This document shows, one piece after another, positions 27,201 through 35,460 of a DNA stretch of 64,000 nucleotides. Under the pieces are notes generated by a model. The model did no database searches, was not told where the DNA came from, and saw only the letters and a list, made by a program, of their open reading frames with translations. Each line of letters starts with the position of its first letter. Positions within the stretch are counted from its first letter, which is position 1. This DNA is from Cheiracanthium punctorium (taxonomy: Eukaryota > Arthropoda > Arachnida > Araneae > Cheiracanthiidae). Position numbers and translations under genes: made by a program. Location: positions 1 through 64,000 of the forward strand of contig JAWZYV010016568.1 in assembly GCA_038373885.1 (NCBI GenBank). Reading direction: 5' to 3'.

Positions 27201-30200
27201 CTTGGCGATTTTTGGCGAAATATCGCCAAATTTGGCGATAATCTGTCATTGTTTGGTCCATGCTTAATATCTCGCCAAATGTCGTCGACATTGACGTGTT
27301 TCGCCGAAATATCGCCAAATTTGGCGCCAAAAATTATTTCGTATTTTGTATAACTCTAAAACTTTAACCCGTAAAATTTTGAACTTTTGTATTTAGAACT
27401 ATATTATAATATCTATCGGTTTTCAATATCTTTTTTGACAGCAATCGACTGGGAATTTATTTACAGGGTGAGCCAAATGACTTTAAATACATTAAGGTGT
27501 ATGGATGCATTCAATTCATTGAAAGTCTATGGTCAATGACTACTTTGGCTATCCCCAAAATCTCGCAAACTATCTCAAGTTTGTCGGCTTTTGGTGAAAT
27601 ATCGCCAAATAAAGTGTCAGAAGGAAATCTTTCAAATTGAACTCAGCTTGGCGATATCGAAATATTTGGCTAGAAATCGCTAAACCTTACTATTATTGAT
27701 ATTTTATATCTTTCAAACAAATAAGTTTAGAGGAAGTGCGTAAAAAACATTTTTTATTTAATAGACGTGCAAGGAAGTCATGTGTTGGACACATCAGATT
27801 TTTCTTTTTCTAAAATACCCCACAAAATTTGAATAAATTGGGTTATCCAAGGCGATGTATTTCCCAACCATCCTGGTTAATCGAGAGTCTACTGTAATAT
27901 GTAATGTAGATAATTGAAAAGAGAAGTAATGTTTTTATAGTTTTCAGCACTACTTTCTCAAAACCAGTTTGCTAAATATTTAGGAAACATATATTAAAAT
28001 CATTTGAAAAATAGTAGTTTTTTATATAAAACTGATAAGTAATTTTTTTTATTTGGAAAAAAAAATGCAAAATAGCATAGTTATATGGCAAGTATAGTTA
28101 ACACTGACAAGCACATTTTGTTTTTAGCATATTTTTTTAATAATTGGAATATGGTATCTCAAATCTAGTTTCAAAATTATCATAAAAATATTGCTGTTAA
28201 TTAAATTTACAAATAAATATGTGAACTGTTGAAATTTATTTGCCAAAGAAATTTTAAGTTTCAATTTTACCAGAAATTTGCATCTTAAAAGTTTGTATTA
28301 AAATTTCTATCTTTGATCTGAGCAGATATTATTTTGTGCTTAAAAAATATTTTTTGTGTTTTCCCTTTAGATTTACATAACAACTAGGCCTTTACCACAT
28401 TTATCATTATTCCTGTTCTTGTTTGTAACATCTCAGTTCTCAAAGTTAACTTATGATAAAAGTATTGGTATGTACGATCCTTGAATATTTGTACAGTTTA
28501 CGTTAATAATTCAGTATAGTTATGTAACAAACATTCTATTTATGAAATATTTTCTGCATGTTGTACTTATGAATATCTATTTTTTAAATTGCACATGTAT
28601 AGAATGAGTTCACGAAAAATTTATTATAAATATTGTTAGTAAAAAGGACATTAACTGTAACTTTGAAATACATAAAAAATAGATTATTTATATTAAAAAT
28701 CCTGAAGATAATAAATGAATATAAATTAGTAATGAATTTTTTTTATGCATTATGAAATATGTTCACAAAAATATTGAATAAACACTGAATTGTTTAAACA
28801 GCATTATTATTATTTTTTTTACTTGACCAACAAAATCAGATAAATAAAAAGAGAAATGCTGGATAACTGGGGGTTGGCCTATTTGACAAGTTTTGTTTGC
28901 TTGCCAAGGCTACCACTGCAGTATAACCCCCTTGTTCCATCCCTTTACGATGACAAGATAGCCATAAGATTAGTGCTGCCAGTGAGCACAATAAGATTTC
29001 TTCAATTCAAAGAAAATTAAAATGCACGTAGTATAACTAGTAAAAACAGAATAAAAACTAACTTCAAAACCTCTGAAAAATTCTCAACCAACAGTCCATA
29101 TTTCACCTATAAAACTAGTGGATTTTACACTTTGCTCTATAAGTACTCTGAAATCAGCAGTCAGTGGCCTGTTTTTAACTTAAAAAATGCAAATTGTAAA
29201 TCTAACAGAAAAATAAAGATACACTTACCATAACAAGGGTATCGAAAACTTCCACACAAAGGAAAATTAAATTTTCTTGATATCACTAACAAGATCAGCA
29301 ACATAGAAGGACTAGTGCCAGTCTTTTGAGCTACCATCAAAGTATATTTATCGCTTAGTTTGGTGATTGCCCTTGCTTATCCAATAATCTCCAATAAAAA
29401 TGTAAATAGGATTAAAATGACAAGCATTAATAGAACTAAGTATGGTTTATGCTTTAGTTAGGAAAAGAAATTATTGATTACTTTTAATACAATATAATGT
29501 TCAATAAAAAACAATAATTGTTATATTAATTTCCGTTCATTCTTTTTTCTTTGCTGCACAAATCATATAACATTGCCTATGAAACTCATTTTGTACAATA
29601 TTGATAATTGTTTTAAATTTTATGAAATTCTAGTCAGCTTTTCATTGAGAGATGTAGTGATTAAGAAGAAAAGTGGTTAAACTAATTAAATATTTAAATA
29701 TTTTACTATAAGTGTAATGAATTGTTTAATTAATATTTTTCTCCTGTTTTTAAACAATATTTCATAATGTATCAGCAATAAAAATTTTAAATGTTAGTTG
29801 TAGCAATGATCTATTGGAGCAAAACTTGGAATTGAATTTAGATATATAAGATACTTAATAATCACATGCTATCAGTTTAATATTTAAAATAAAGATAATA
29901 ACTAAAGTATACTGAAAATTTCAAAGTTACATGAACTTAAAAAGTGTTCATTTGCATAATTTTCAAAAACATTATATTTAAAAGTAATTTCTAACATCAC
30001 TATTTTAACTTTTAGATTCTCTCATAAGTCGCAAAGTTACAGATGGTATTGATGGATTACCTTTCGTTATTGGTACATTAACATTCCTTCATCAATTTCA
30101 TCAAGATCATAAAACAAACTTTTTGGCACTTATGGGACAGTATATTAGATCAGCTGTTGAAGTTATACAGTAAGTTTTTAAATATTTTTCTCATAATTTT

Positions 30201-33200
30201 GTGTATGGTTGTAAATTATTAGTTTCTAATTAAAAGTGACGTTTTTTTTAATCGTAATTTATCCTATGAGAGTGTTGAAACATATGCATACATACAGGGC
30301 TTAATTTCTAGAGAAAAAAAAAAAATGCCAGAGGCTAATATTCTCTATAGCTTATGTTCATACTCAGTTGTTTATGTACTATAAACCCTGCAACCCCTGC
30401 AATACATGAGTTGGTAGTACATTCTTTTAAAATAATGTATTCAAAGATTTTCCCATGTAACAGTAGTGGACATATTTTCAGTATTTCATAGAGCAGTGAA
30501 ATGAAGTGAAATAGTCTGGAATTAGAATGAAGAAATCTAAACAATACACCTTAGAAGACCCAAAATCTGTTGGTCTCAGGACTCTCAGATCAGTTCGAGG
30601 CGAAGCGAGTCCTGATTGGTCTGTGTGCTAAATGGTTTCTGTGTGAAAAGCGGGAAAATTTTGAGTTAAGGTGCTGATGCGCACCAGAGTACAATATTCA
30701 GCAGATACGCTGTTTTTTGCCTAGTACGTAAAAATTCACCATGAAATAAAAGTACAGGAAAGTTCCGGTGAGCTCCTATCCAAGTTAAGCTCTGAATACA
30801 TACAAAAGTAACTTTTTGTGTGTAGCTTTCAGTATTTATATAAAAATAATTTATGTGTGTCAGTAGGAGCCTTAGATGACAAGGTTTCGCATTACAAAAT
30901 GCATGTAGAACTCTTGTGGCCTAACAAACCTCACATAACAAGGCTGTTTTGCTGTACAAAATGGATGTTCAGTTGTAAGTTGAAACTGGTTGGTGTCAGA
31001 AAGGTCAAACTTCACAGGTTTTCTCATCGTAGTAAAATGCTTTAAAATGAAATGGGTCCTGATTAATCAGTCTATGGGTTTTGATCTTTTTTGTGACAAA
31101 TAAAATATTCCAGCAGCACAATCATGTCAACTTGCTTCTAAAAGCTGGTCTGTTTCTATACAATGCAATTTGCAATGGGCAATTTTTAGTGTCACTTTAT
31201 GGATAAAATCTGCTTTTATTTTCACACTCCAAAAGTGCTAGAAGAGGCAGGCATCTAGAAAAAAAGTAGGAACATTGTCTAGTGAGCTGATTCAATTGGC
31301 CGGACCTTCCACCCCCTTCCACACATAACATATTAAACAAAACTGGCTATGTTCAAAAAAGACTGCCTTCAAGAAAAATGCTAGCATACAACAGTTTTTG
31401 CCTGACTGCAGGGCAAAACTGCAGTGGAAAAATGTTTCACATGCATTTTGTTGTGCATAGAACTGTTGTGTGATAGAGGCTTAAATTTCAACCTGTTTCA
31501 TTTTAAATGAACAAAAAGCTGAGTGGAAACAGTTTGAATATCGCTGTTTTAAGGTTTAAATTAGTAATAACTAAACTGTAAATACTTTTGCAGTGCTAAT
31601 AATAAAAGTGAACTGCCTGCTGAAACCATCAACTTATCTATATACCTTGAAGAATTTATTGAATATGGGCAACTTCCTAGAAAGGTATGTCAATCAGTAC
31701 CATAATTTTATTTAGCTTAAATTATTTATTTGGATAAATTATGATTATTAACTGACCATTTTCTTTTTTTAAATAAATATATGAAATAGCCTTTGTCATT
31801 TGTAAATTTTACTGATTGTACAAAAGTAAATCACTTAAATAGAAGAAATAGTTCTAAAATGATTATTCTATATATAAATTTGTTTTATAAGGGAGTGATT
31901 ATCTGATTTGTTAATTACATATTTATAAAATCAAAAGATTCTTAGTACTTAGACAAATATGTATACATGCTGTGAGCATGAATATATTATAAATGTAAAT
32001 GAAGAATGCTAGATTTTTAAATAATGTTAAGGTGTATATTTTAAGTTCTCCTAATCAAAATATTTTTTACTTAAGTCTTGTATACTTCTTATATAATTCT
32101 ATACTCATACATTTACAATAAATATTCTTATCTGGTTTTTACCATGTTTGGATGAAAAAATGTGTATTGTATATTTAACCTTTGAAGAAAATCAATCTTT
32201 TGTTGCATGTAAAGTGTATGTGTACATTGTGAGATAGCTTTGCTCATACCTTCCCAAAAGTAATTAGAGTAATCTTAGAGAAGTGAAAAGTATTAAAACA
32301 TCTTTGCAGATTTTATTTCCATTTGGTTAGTTTCCATGACTACTGTCTAAAACTCCCAGTTATCTAGTGATGTGCTCCATCCAAACTTCAGCGATTATTC
32401 TTTTCTGTTCATTCTATGAACGTGTCGTGTTTTGGCAATGTGCTTGTGAAATGTGAAATTGTTGGAATAAATATTTTTGTACAGTAGAAGATCTTTATAA
32501 TGCAAACCTCGAAACGCAAGGTTTTGCATTATATAGAATTTTGCGTTATATGGATCATTCACTTATATCATTAAACGTCCCTAGTAAACATATTAAAATA
32601 TAGCTGGAACACATAAATATAATGCTTAAAACTTTTTTTAAATATAAATACTACTTTAAAAAACAAAAAAATGGAATTTATTTATTTACATAAAAAATAA
32701 ATAAATTGAAATTACCAAAGGCATTAAAGTTTATTTGTTAAACAATATATTACTTTTGATTTGTGTTAGAATTTGCAATCTCTCAACAAATAACTTTTCT
32801 TGCAGCCTTTGAACAGGGTAATAATTTCACTTTGGTTACACAGTCTTGTGTTTCTAGGAATTTAAAATATTGATTTCTTATGGAAATTTGTTCAGATTCT
32901 GAAAGTTTTTCAACTTTCTCTCCAGCATTTGGTTTTGTTTCAGAATTGTTTTCCTCTTGTTTTGAAACAGAGGAAATTATTTCAGCACTGGTCAAATGAT
33001 TAGCAATTTGTGACTTATCATCCATTACCAAATATTCAAAAATGTTTTCTTCATGCAGGTTTGCAAACTGAGTACATTTGTGCATGCATTTTGTTACATG
33101 CATTTTGTGCACAATGCATTAGTTCAGCAGTTTTAATTTTAACTAATGATGGCTTAAATCCAGTTCGAAAATTTAGTTTTAAAATAGTGTTACATTGCAA

Positions 33201-35250
33201 AAACTCTCCCTCCCCTACTTCTCATAGACTGTTTAAAAGTATTTTACTGTCAGACTGTTTAAAAGTATTTTACTGTCAATATTGAGACAAGCATATTGTC
33301 GGGCAGGTGTGTGTGCCCCCCCCCCCCAACTTTGTTTAGAAAACCGTTCATTTTAAAACCTTTCTTCTTGCCAAAATTAAAGAAACATGGCTATTTTTAT
33401 TTTAGAATATGCTATGTGTATTCCCTCACCCACACACACACACACACATAAAAAAAAAAAAAAAAAAAAAAAAATTTTGGTGATGCTGCGTATGATTTAG
33501 GAAGCCAAGTAACGGCATACGATTTAATATAAAACAAATCAATGTTTTTAATTTACAAAGAGAAATATAACTAAATAAATAAACGTCTGTTTGGGAAGTC
33601 AGTGGTAGAGGAGGGAGAAAGAGAGGGGTTCTGTAGTGGAGGGAAAAAGGGAGAGGTTCCTTGTTTTTTTAAAGTAAACATTTCTTCCTCAGTAATTAGT
33701 TAAAAACATTAAAAGCCTAAAATTTCCGTAAAAAGATTAAAACACGCACCTTTAGCGCTTTCGACAGCCTAGTCCGCTGTCATCATTAGAACTGAGTTGC
33801 TTGGCTCGTTCACCGCTTCTTCTTCACTATGGCCTGCCACAATTGTTCGATCTGCGCATGCGCCATGTCGTTGACAGCTCCCTCTTGTGTCATTATTTCC
33901 AACGCTTCCCGTCTTAAGTTATGTGGCTTAAGACGGGAAGTGTTGGAAATAATGACACAAGAGGGAGCTGTCAACGACATGGCGCATGCGCAGATCGAAC
34001 AATCGTGGCAGGCCATAGTGAAGAAGAAGCGGTGAACGAGCCAAGCAACTCAGTTCTGATGATGACAGCGGACTAGGCTGTCGAAAGCGCTAAAGGTGTG
34101 TGTTTTAATCTTTTTACGGAAATTTTAGGCTTTTAATGTTTTTAACTAATTACTAAGGTATTTCCGTGTTCAACTTTTAACTAAGCATTTCTTCCTCTTT
34201 GACCCAGCTGGCCAGCTGTTATGCTAATAATGCATAATGCATGCATGGGAGAATAATTGTTTATTTTAAGCTTGGCATGTTGTGGGATATATCTAATGTC
34301 TCAAAATTAATTCACTAGGAAAGCAATAAAAAAAAAAAAAAAAGCAAATCCTAGAAATTTCTTAATTGTGATTTTCTCTGTTTACATCCACAGTGTTAAT
34401 GCGGTTTATGGAGAATTGCGGTATATCGATCTTCTACTGTATTAAATATCTTTGCCTCATAAAATGGATGATTCATTCTTCACACAGATTCAGTACCGAC
34501 CACTGAAACTTGAAATATTCAACATTGAAACTATAAATATTGTTATATTTATAAGTAAGTGTAATCTAAATTCTTTATGGTGGAATATTTATCTACCTAT
34601 ACAGTTTGTTCAGAGTAAGATTTATCTAGAGAGGGATCATCAAATTCCTTGCTTGTGGAACCTGAATATGAATTATCTGTTGTGTAATCTTGTATTAATG
34701 TGGCGGGGGAATCGTATTTATTTGCTATTTTTTTCTCTTTTATTGCAAAATTACCGTAACTAACTTTCACCAGACAAGGATGTGAAATGCACAGTTTTTC
34801 ATATTTTGCTTATTTGCAAAACAGATGAATAATACGACTTTAAAGTATAAACAAAAACTTGTGGAATTCTAGGGTTTCTTGGAACACAGTTTCAAGAATA
34901 TTGGTCAAAAGCATGTTATTTTTCTTAAAATTTAGGAAAATTAGTAAACTGCTGTTATTTCTGTCAAGTCAGCATGTTAACAATTATGTGTATTTATGTT
35001 CTTTGTGTAAGGAGCATAATTTGATAATGCATGCATTGCAGAATTCATAGTGCCTTCTCTTCCTCTTAACTTTATACATAATAAACTAAAACTGTCTAAA
35101 ATATTTTTAAAGCTATGCATTGAAATTTTATTATTACACATGCAAAAAAGTCTTCTTTTATATGAAGTAATAACTATAAACTGTTCTAAATTTTAGGCTC
35201 TTACAGCTCATATACCTCCACTGCTTTTGGATGATATTAGGAATCAATAG
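3049..35250 (+). CDS. WASHC5: WASH complex subunit 5 (strumpellin), 3' part
   Basis: This is a large scaffold subunit of the WASH complex, which activates Arp2/3 on endosomes and drives cargo sorting. Twelve plus-strand exons are visible: 3049-3231, 3358-3537, 4664-4791, 11775-11865, 12968-13142, 18701-18777, 18864-18967, 22051-22180, 28371-28467, 30016-30169, 31594-31684 and 35197-35250. Together they give 1464 nt, or 487 residues plus TAG, with every phase compatible. I recognised it from strumpellin blocks such as [51 protein letters not shown] and FLALMGQYI. The human protein is about 1160 aa, so this is roughly the C-terminal 40%; earlier exons lie before the window. All introns end in AG and all but one start with GT. 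The last exon lacks the human C-terminus's exact sequence but ends at the expected length. Confidence 0.95.
3358..3537 (+). CDS. WASHC5: WASHC5 exon W2
   Basis: 180 bp, phase 0 to 0. Acceptor TTTACAG, donor GTAAAT. Encodes [20 protein letters not shown] and [19 protein letters not shown], one of the best-conserved strumpellin segments. Confidence 0.95.
3538..4663. other. WASHC5 intron after exon W2
   Basis: About 1.1 kb of AT-rich intron. I see no gene, inverted repeat or transposase trace in it. Confidence 0.6.
4664..4791 (+). CDS. WASHC5: WASHC5 exon W3
   Basis: 128 bp, phase 0, ending two bases into an Arg codon (AG|A). Acceptor TTTAATAG, donor GTAGAA. Encodes [18 protein letters not shown] and [15 protein letters not shown]. 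The following 7 kb intron holds the 4.3 kb foldback-like element. Confidence 0.94.
5393..5835 (+). repeat. Left terminal inverted repeat of the 4.3 kb element
   Basis: About 443 bp, matching the reverse complement of 9238-9668 up to the shared ATATAACGGTTTTT motif at its inner border. Built of nearly three subrepeats with C-runs between them. Confidence 0.85.
8511..8570. repeat. Perfect 30-bp tandem duplication
   Basis: Two identical 30-bp units (8511-8540 and 8541-8570), each ending ATCACGGAAAACT, inside the 4.3 kb element. Their identity suggests a recent slippage or repair duplication. Confidence 0.9.
9238..9668 (-). repeat. Right terminal inverted repeat of the 4.3 kb element
   Basis: About 431 bp, the inverted partner of 5393-5835. 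The difference in length comes mainly from C/G-run lengths and small indels, so the arms have diverged independently. Confidence 0.85.
9757..9801. repeat. Perfect 18-bp stem hairpin
   Basis: Arms 9757-9774 and 9784-9801 are exact reverse complements (AACTGATATCCTTAATAT) around a 9-base loop. It lies in intron just outside the 4.3 kb element and is followed by a T run. Confidence 0.85.
9802..11774. other. WASHC5 intron 3, distal part
   Basis: About 2 kb of intron holding a C-run/A-run stretch near 10365-10470 and a minus-strand 115-codon open frame at 11438-11091 that I do not recognise. No inverted ends or transposase motifs were found. Confidence 0.5.
11775..11865 (+). CDS. WASHC5: WASHC5 exon W4
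   Basis: 91 bp. Completes the split Arg codon and ends in phase 0. Acceptor TTTGTAG, donor GTGAGT. Encodes [20 protein letters not shown] and [10 protein letters not shown], matching the strumpellin HIDQLNTWYD region. Confidence 0.92.
11866..12967. other. WASHC5 intron after exon W4
   Basis: About 1.1 kb of AT-rich intron; nothing recognisable seen. Confidence 0.55.
12968..13142 (+). CDS. WASHC5: WASHC5 exon W5
   Basis: 175 bp, phase 0, ending one base into the next codon. Acceptor CTTATAG, donor GTGAGT. Encodes [20 protein letters not shown], matching the GLDRLLCFMIVKELQ block, then a Lys/Glu-rich helix. Confidence 0.94.
13609..13735 (+). pseudogene. Relic of a piggyBac transposase C-terminus
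   Basis: The plus-strand frame from 13609 reads [20 protein letters not shown] then [13 protein letters not shown]. This paired CxxC...CxxC...C-x-H pattern is the cysteine-rich C-terminal domain of piggyBac transposases, which binds the element ends. The flanking sequence is too decayed to define an element. It differs in sequence and orientation from the larger piggyBac 2.5 kb downstream, so it is a separate, older insertion. Confidence 0.6.
13736..16177. other. WASHC5 intron 5, left part
   Basis: About 2.4 kb. The stretch 14590-15480 is less AT-rich than the rest and includes a minus-strand 90-codon frame (15165-14893) of no recognised family, so it may be an unidentified repeat. No terminal repeats were found. 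Confidence 0.4.
16182..18574 (-). mobile_element. piggyBac-type DNA transposon, inactive
   Basis: The 2.4 kb element is flanked by TTAA on both sides (16178-16181 and 18575-18578), the piggyBac target. Its ends are short imperfect inverted repeats (CCTTCCTACCCTG and CATTTCTACCCTG). The palindrome GGGTCGAWTCGACCC or a close variant lies just inside both ends (near 16224 and 18544) and again at about 18364. A minus-strand piggyBac transposase with stops and frame breaks fills the interior. It sits in the WASHC5 intron between exons W5 and W6. Confidence 0.9.
16503..18207 (-). pseudogene. piggyBac transposase pseudogene with one intron
   Basis: The N-terminus (18207 down) is [20 protein letters not shown] and then an acidic stretch. 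An apparent 131-bp intron (17941-17811, GTAAGT...TATAG) joins frame to ...[19 protein letters not shown]. The DDE domain follows: the first catalytic-Asp block reads LTIYE then an in-frame TAG (17467-17465) before LVPFRG, where active family members have IDEQL. Next come [16 protein letters not shown] and [20 protein letters not shown]. Frame breaks follow at about 17150 and 16760. The C-terminus has the cysteine-rich domain CKECDPKK...[14 protein letters not shown] lost catalytic Asp plus the stop make it inactive. Confidence 0.88.
18701..18777 (+). CDS. WASHC5: WASHC5 exon W6 (GC donor)
   Basis: 77 bp. Two bases complete a split Met codon, then 25 codons. Acceptor TTTTTGCAG. The exon ends AAG and the intron begins GCAAGT, the classic GC-AG donor context. 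The next exon opens with VGQMQ exactly as in strumpellin, which fixes this junction. The N-terminal half of the peptide is more diverged than its neighbours. Confidence 0.88.
18864..18967 (+). CDS. WASHC5: WASHC5 exon W7
   Basis: 104 bp, phase 0, ending two bases into a Glu codon. Acceptor TTTAAAG, donor GTAAGA. Encodes [20 protein letters not shown] and [15 protein letters not shown], strongly strumpellin-like. The upstream GC-AG intron is only 86 bp. Confidence 0.95.
18968..19092. other. WASHC5 intron 7, left flank of Tigger
   Basis: Short AT-rich flank before the Tigger element; the intron continues after the element to 22050 with nothing else recognised (21264-22050). Confidence 0.6.
19093..21261 (+). 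mobile_element. pogo/Tigger DNA transposon
   Basis: The 2.2 kb element has inverted ends beginning CAGTCAAACCTCAT and TA on both sides (19091-19092 and 21262-21263). It encodes a broken Tigger-type transposase on the plus strand. A second inner repeat (GCATATATGGTCAT...) is shared between the two subterminal regions. It lies in the WASHC5 intron between exons W7 and W8, in the gene's orientation. Confidence 0.88.
19510..20828 (+). pseudogene. Tigger/Jerky-type transposase pseudogene
   Basis: From ATG 19510, the frame reads [14 protein letters not shown], a stop, then [19 protein letters not shown], a CENP-B-type N-terminal helix-turn-helix. A second DNA-binding region follows over about 19680-19815. 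The DDE_1 catalytic core is seen as [12 protein letters not shown] (near 20300) and, after a frameshift at a C run (20361-20376), [20 protein letters not shown]. The last piece (20352-20828) ends in an acidic tail. Stops and frame shifts break it several times. Confidence 0.85.
22051..22180 (+). CDS. WASHC5: WASHC5 exon W8
   Basis: 130 bp. Completes the split Glu codon and ends in phase 0. Acceptor TTGGCAG, donor GTATTT (weak). Encodes [20 protein letters not shown] and [18 protein letters not shown]. Confidence 0.94.
22515..23640 (-). pseudogene. mariner transposase pseudogene
   Basis: The best block, 23001-22729 on the minus strand, reads [20 protein letters not shown] and [14 protein letters not shown]. 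In active mariners the latter is HQDNARPH, so the second catalytic Asp is Ala here. Further on, [15 protein letters not shown] continues the domain after a stop. Near 22560, [15 protein letters not shown] matches the mariner C-terminus. Upstream (to about 23400), degraded frames show [14 protein letters not shown] and other mariner N-terminal fragments with many stops. No terminal repeats are clear. Confidence 0.8.
23818..23881. repeat. Interleaved inverted repeats (A-B-A'-B')
   Basis: Segment A (CGGGCACAATTAAG, 23818-23831) is inverted at 23856-23869. Segment B (ATTACAATTTGACGGG, from 23835) is inverted at about 23866-23881. Because the pairs interleave they cannot form one simple hairpin. 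The origin is unclear; possibly the fused tips of a small element. Confidence 0.75.
24060..24310 (+). repeat. Diverged fragment of Helentron-like family A
   Basis: The sequence ACAGGAACACTCAAAA followed by a TTACG...CTCTATGG stretch matches the repeating block of family A (compare 26703-26745). It is more diverged and lacks both ends. Confidence 0.45.
25835..27803 (+). mobile_element. Helentron-like (HINE) element, family A copy 1
   Basis: This ~2 kb repeat recurs at 60437-62438 (inverted) and from 62441. One end is the hairpin TTCCTT...AAGGAA (25835-25856). The other ends with a TGTGTTGGACACA hairpin and CAGATTTTT. Inside are an ACGT microsatellite (~26051), then a 172-173-bp tandem unit (register points 26133, 26305, 26478). 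A 26-bp palindrome lies at 26846-26871, followed by three CGCCAAATTTGGCG palindromes (27138, 27224, 27313). There is no coding capacity. Terminal hairpins, central tandem repeats and a microsatellite are the layout of DINE/HINE/pearl elements mobilised by Helentrons; that class is inference. Confidence 0.7.
26097..26640 (+). repeat. 172-173-bp tandem units in family A copy 1
   Basis: About three units share ATCTAGTTGTGCACCTCC (26133, 26305, 26478). Each carries ...TACAGGACCGCCCAAAA, CATTACGCTCTATGGGCC and CGCATATCTCAAAAACTATT. Units differ at scattered positions, so the array is not newly amplified. Confidence 0.85.
28371..28467 (+). CDS. WASHC5: WASHC5 exon W9
   Basis: 97 bp, phase 0, ending one base into an Asp codon. 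Acceptor CCCTTTAG, donor GTATGT. Encodes [20 protein letters not shown], matching the IYITTKRLPYFP block. The preceding 6.2 kb intron carries the nested Tigger, mariner and Helentron-like insertions. Confidence 0.94.
28468..30015. other. WASHC5 intron after exon W9
   Basis: About 1.5 kb, mostly AT-rich. The part at 28860-29400 is slightly less AT-rich and could be an old repeat, but I see no ends or coding trace. Confidence 0.5.
30016..30169 (+). CDS. WASHC5: WASHC5 exon W10
   Basis: 154 bp. Completes the split Asp codon and ends two bases into the next codon. Acceptor CTTTTAG, donor GTAAGT. Encodes [20 protein letters not shown] and [16 protein letters not shown]. Confidence 0.94.
30295..30794. 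mobile_element. hAT-like MITE, 500 bp
   Basis: Ends CAGGGCTTAATTT and, on the other strand, CAGAGCTTAACTTGG form short imperfect inverted repeats of hAT type. The adjoining 8-mers, CATACATA (30287-30294) and AATACATA (30795-30802), agree at 7 of 8 bases, fitting an 8-bp hAT target duplication. The interior is non-coding. It lies in the intron between W10 and W11. Confidence 0.6.
31594..31684 (+). CDS. WASHC5: WASHC5 exon W11
   Basis: 91 bp, ending in phase 0. Acceptor TTTTGCAG, donor GTATGT. Encodes [20 protein letters not shown] then QLPRK, matching the LFLEDYVRYTKLPRR segment. Confidence 0.92.
31685..32481. other. WASHC5 intron 11, left part
   Basis: About 0.8 kb of AT-rich intron with nothing recognised. 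Confidence 0.55.
32783..33112 (-). pseudogene. Possible Tigger transposase C-terminal remnant
   Basis: A 109-codon open frame with [20 protein letters not shown] followed by a Ser/Glu/Lys-rich helix. The composition and its place in a Tigger-type element suggest the transposase C-terminal tail. There is no DDE motif in it, so the identification is by context. Confidence 0.4.
33691..34154. mobile_element. 464-bp near-perfect foldback element
   Basis: Arms 33691-33918 and 33927-34154 (228 bp each) are near-perfect reverse complements about the loop TTATGTGG (33919-33926); every base p pairs with 67845-p without an indel. A 12-bp direct repeat CATTTCTTCCTC flanks the unit at 33679-33690 and 34186-34197, suggesting a target duplication. 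A further 31 bp on the right repeats part of the arm tip. Because of the symmetry the same 68-codon frame appears on both strands (33829-34035 + and 34016-33810 -), beginning [20 protein letters not shown] or [20 protein letters not shown]. The arms differ at only a few positions. Its internal GC is much higher than the surroundings. Confidence 0.85.
34442..35196. other. WASHC5 intron 11, right part
   Basis: About 750 bp of AT-rich intron up to the terminal exon. The open frames here look like chance. Confidence 0.5.
35197..35250 (+). CDS. WASHC5: WASHC5 terminal exon W12 with stop
   Basis: 54 bp. Acceptor AATTTTAG. Encodes [17 protein letters not shown] then TAG. Its length and position match the end of the human protein (AHVPNFIFDEFRTVL), so this is the real C-terminus. 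Confidence 0.9.
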   Translation, partial: ALTAHIPPLLLDDIRNQ

Positions 35251-35460
35251 AATCAGTATTAAGGACTTTAAAGAAGTTCAAATATACAATTTTAGTATGT
35301 GATTTGTGTTTAATTCCATAACTTACACTAGAGAAAATTTCTGGGAAATTTGATCAGGTAGTTGAAATATAATTGTAAATATGTTTTTTTTTTTTAATAA
35401 TTTTGTCAATGTATATACATAATGTTAATTTTTCAAATAAACATTTATTATTGTTGAAAC
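35251..35460 (+). other. WASHC5: WASHC5 3' UTR with poly(A) signal
   Basis: AT-rich sequence after the WASHC5 stop. A canonical AATAAA lies at 35436-35441, about 190 nt after the stop codon, followed by a T/G-rich tail consistent with a cleavage site near 35455-35470. Confidence 0.65.

Larger units (their letters stand above)
22354..27894 (+). mobile_element. Tigger-like element carrying nested insertions
   Basis: The left end CACTGGTCTCTCAATTAGCC and the right end, read on the minus strand as CAGTAGACTCTCGATTAACC, are imperfect inverted repeats, each next to TA (22352-22353 and 27895-27896). Near 25540-25700 the plus strand reads [15 protein letters not shown] and, in a shifted frame, [20 protein letters not shown]. 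Both resemble the C-terminal tail of pogo/Tigger transposases. The rest of the transposase is unreadable. A mariner relic (22515-23640) and a Helentron-like element (25835-27803) sit inside, so this is the oldest insertion here. Confidence 0.6.
32482..34439 (-). mobile_element. Tigger-like element with foldback inside
   Basis: The inverted ends begin CAGTAGAAGATC, and TA lies on each side (32480-32481 and 34440-34441). The second end continues GATATACCGCAATTC and the first TTTATAATGCAAACC. A minus-strand frame at 33112-32783 (109 codons) has the acidic, helix-rich look of a Tigger transposase C-terminal tail. A perfect 26-bp tandem duplication lies at 33226-33277, and a (CA)n/A-run at 33430-33475. 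The 464-bp foldback at 33691-34154 is inserted within it. Confidence 0.75.

Noticed and set aside
26097..27330. Evenly spaced repeats that look CRISPR-like
   Set aside because: The host is an animal, units are ~173 bp with similar 'spacers', and the same array recurs in other element copies.
33810..34035. Mirror 68-codon open frames on both strands
   Set aside because: They are the same sequence seen twice through the foldback symmetry; no sign of selection or a known protein.
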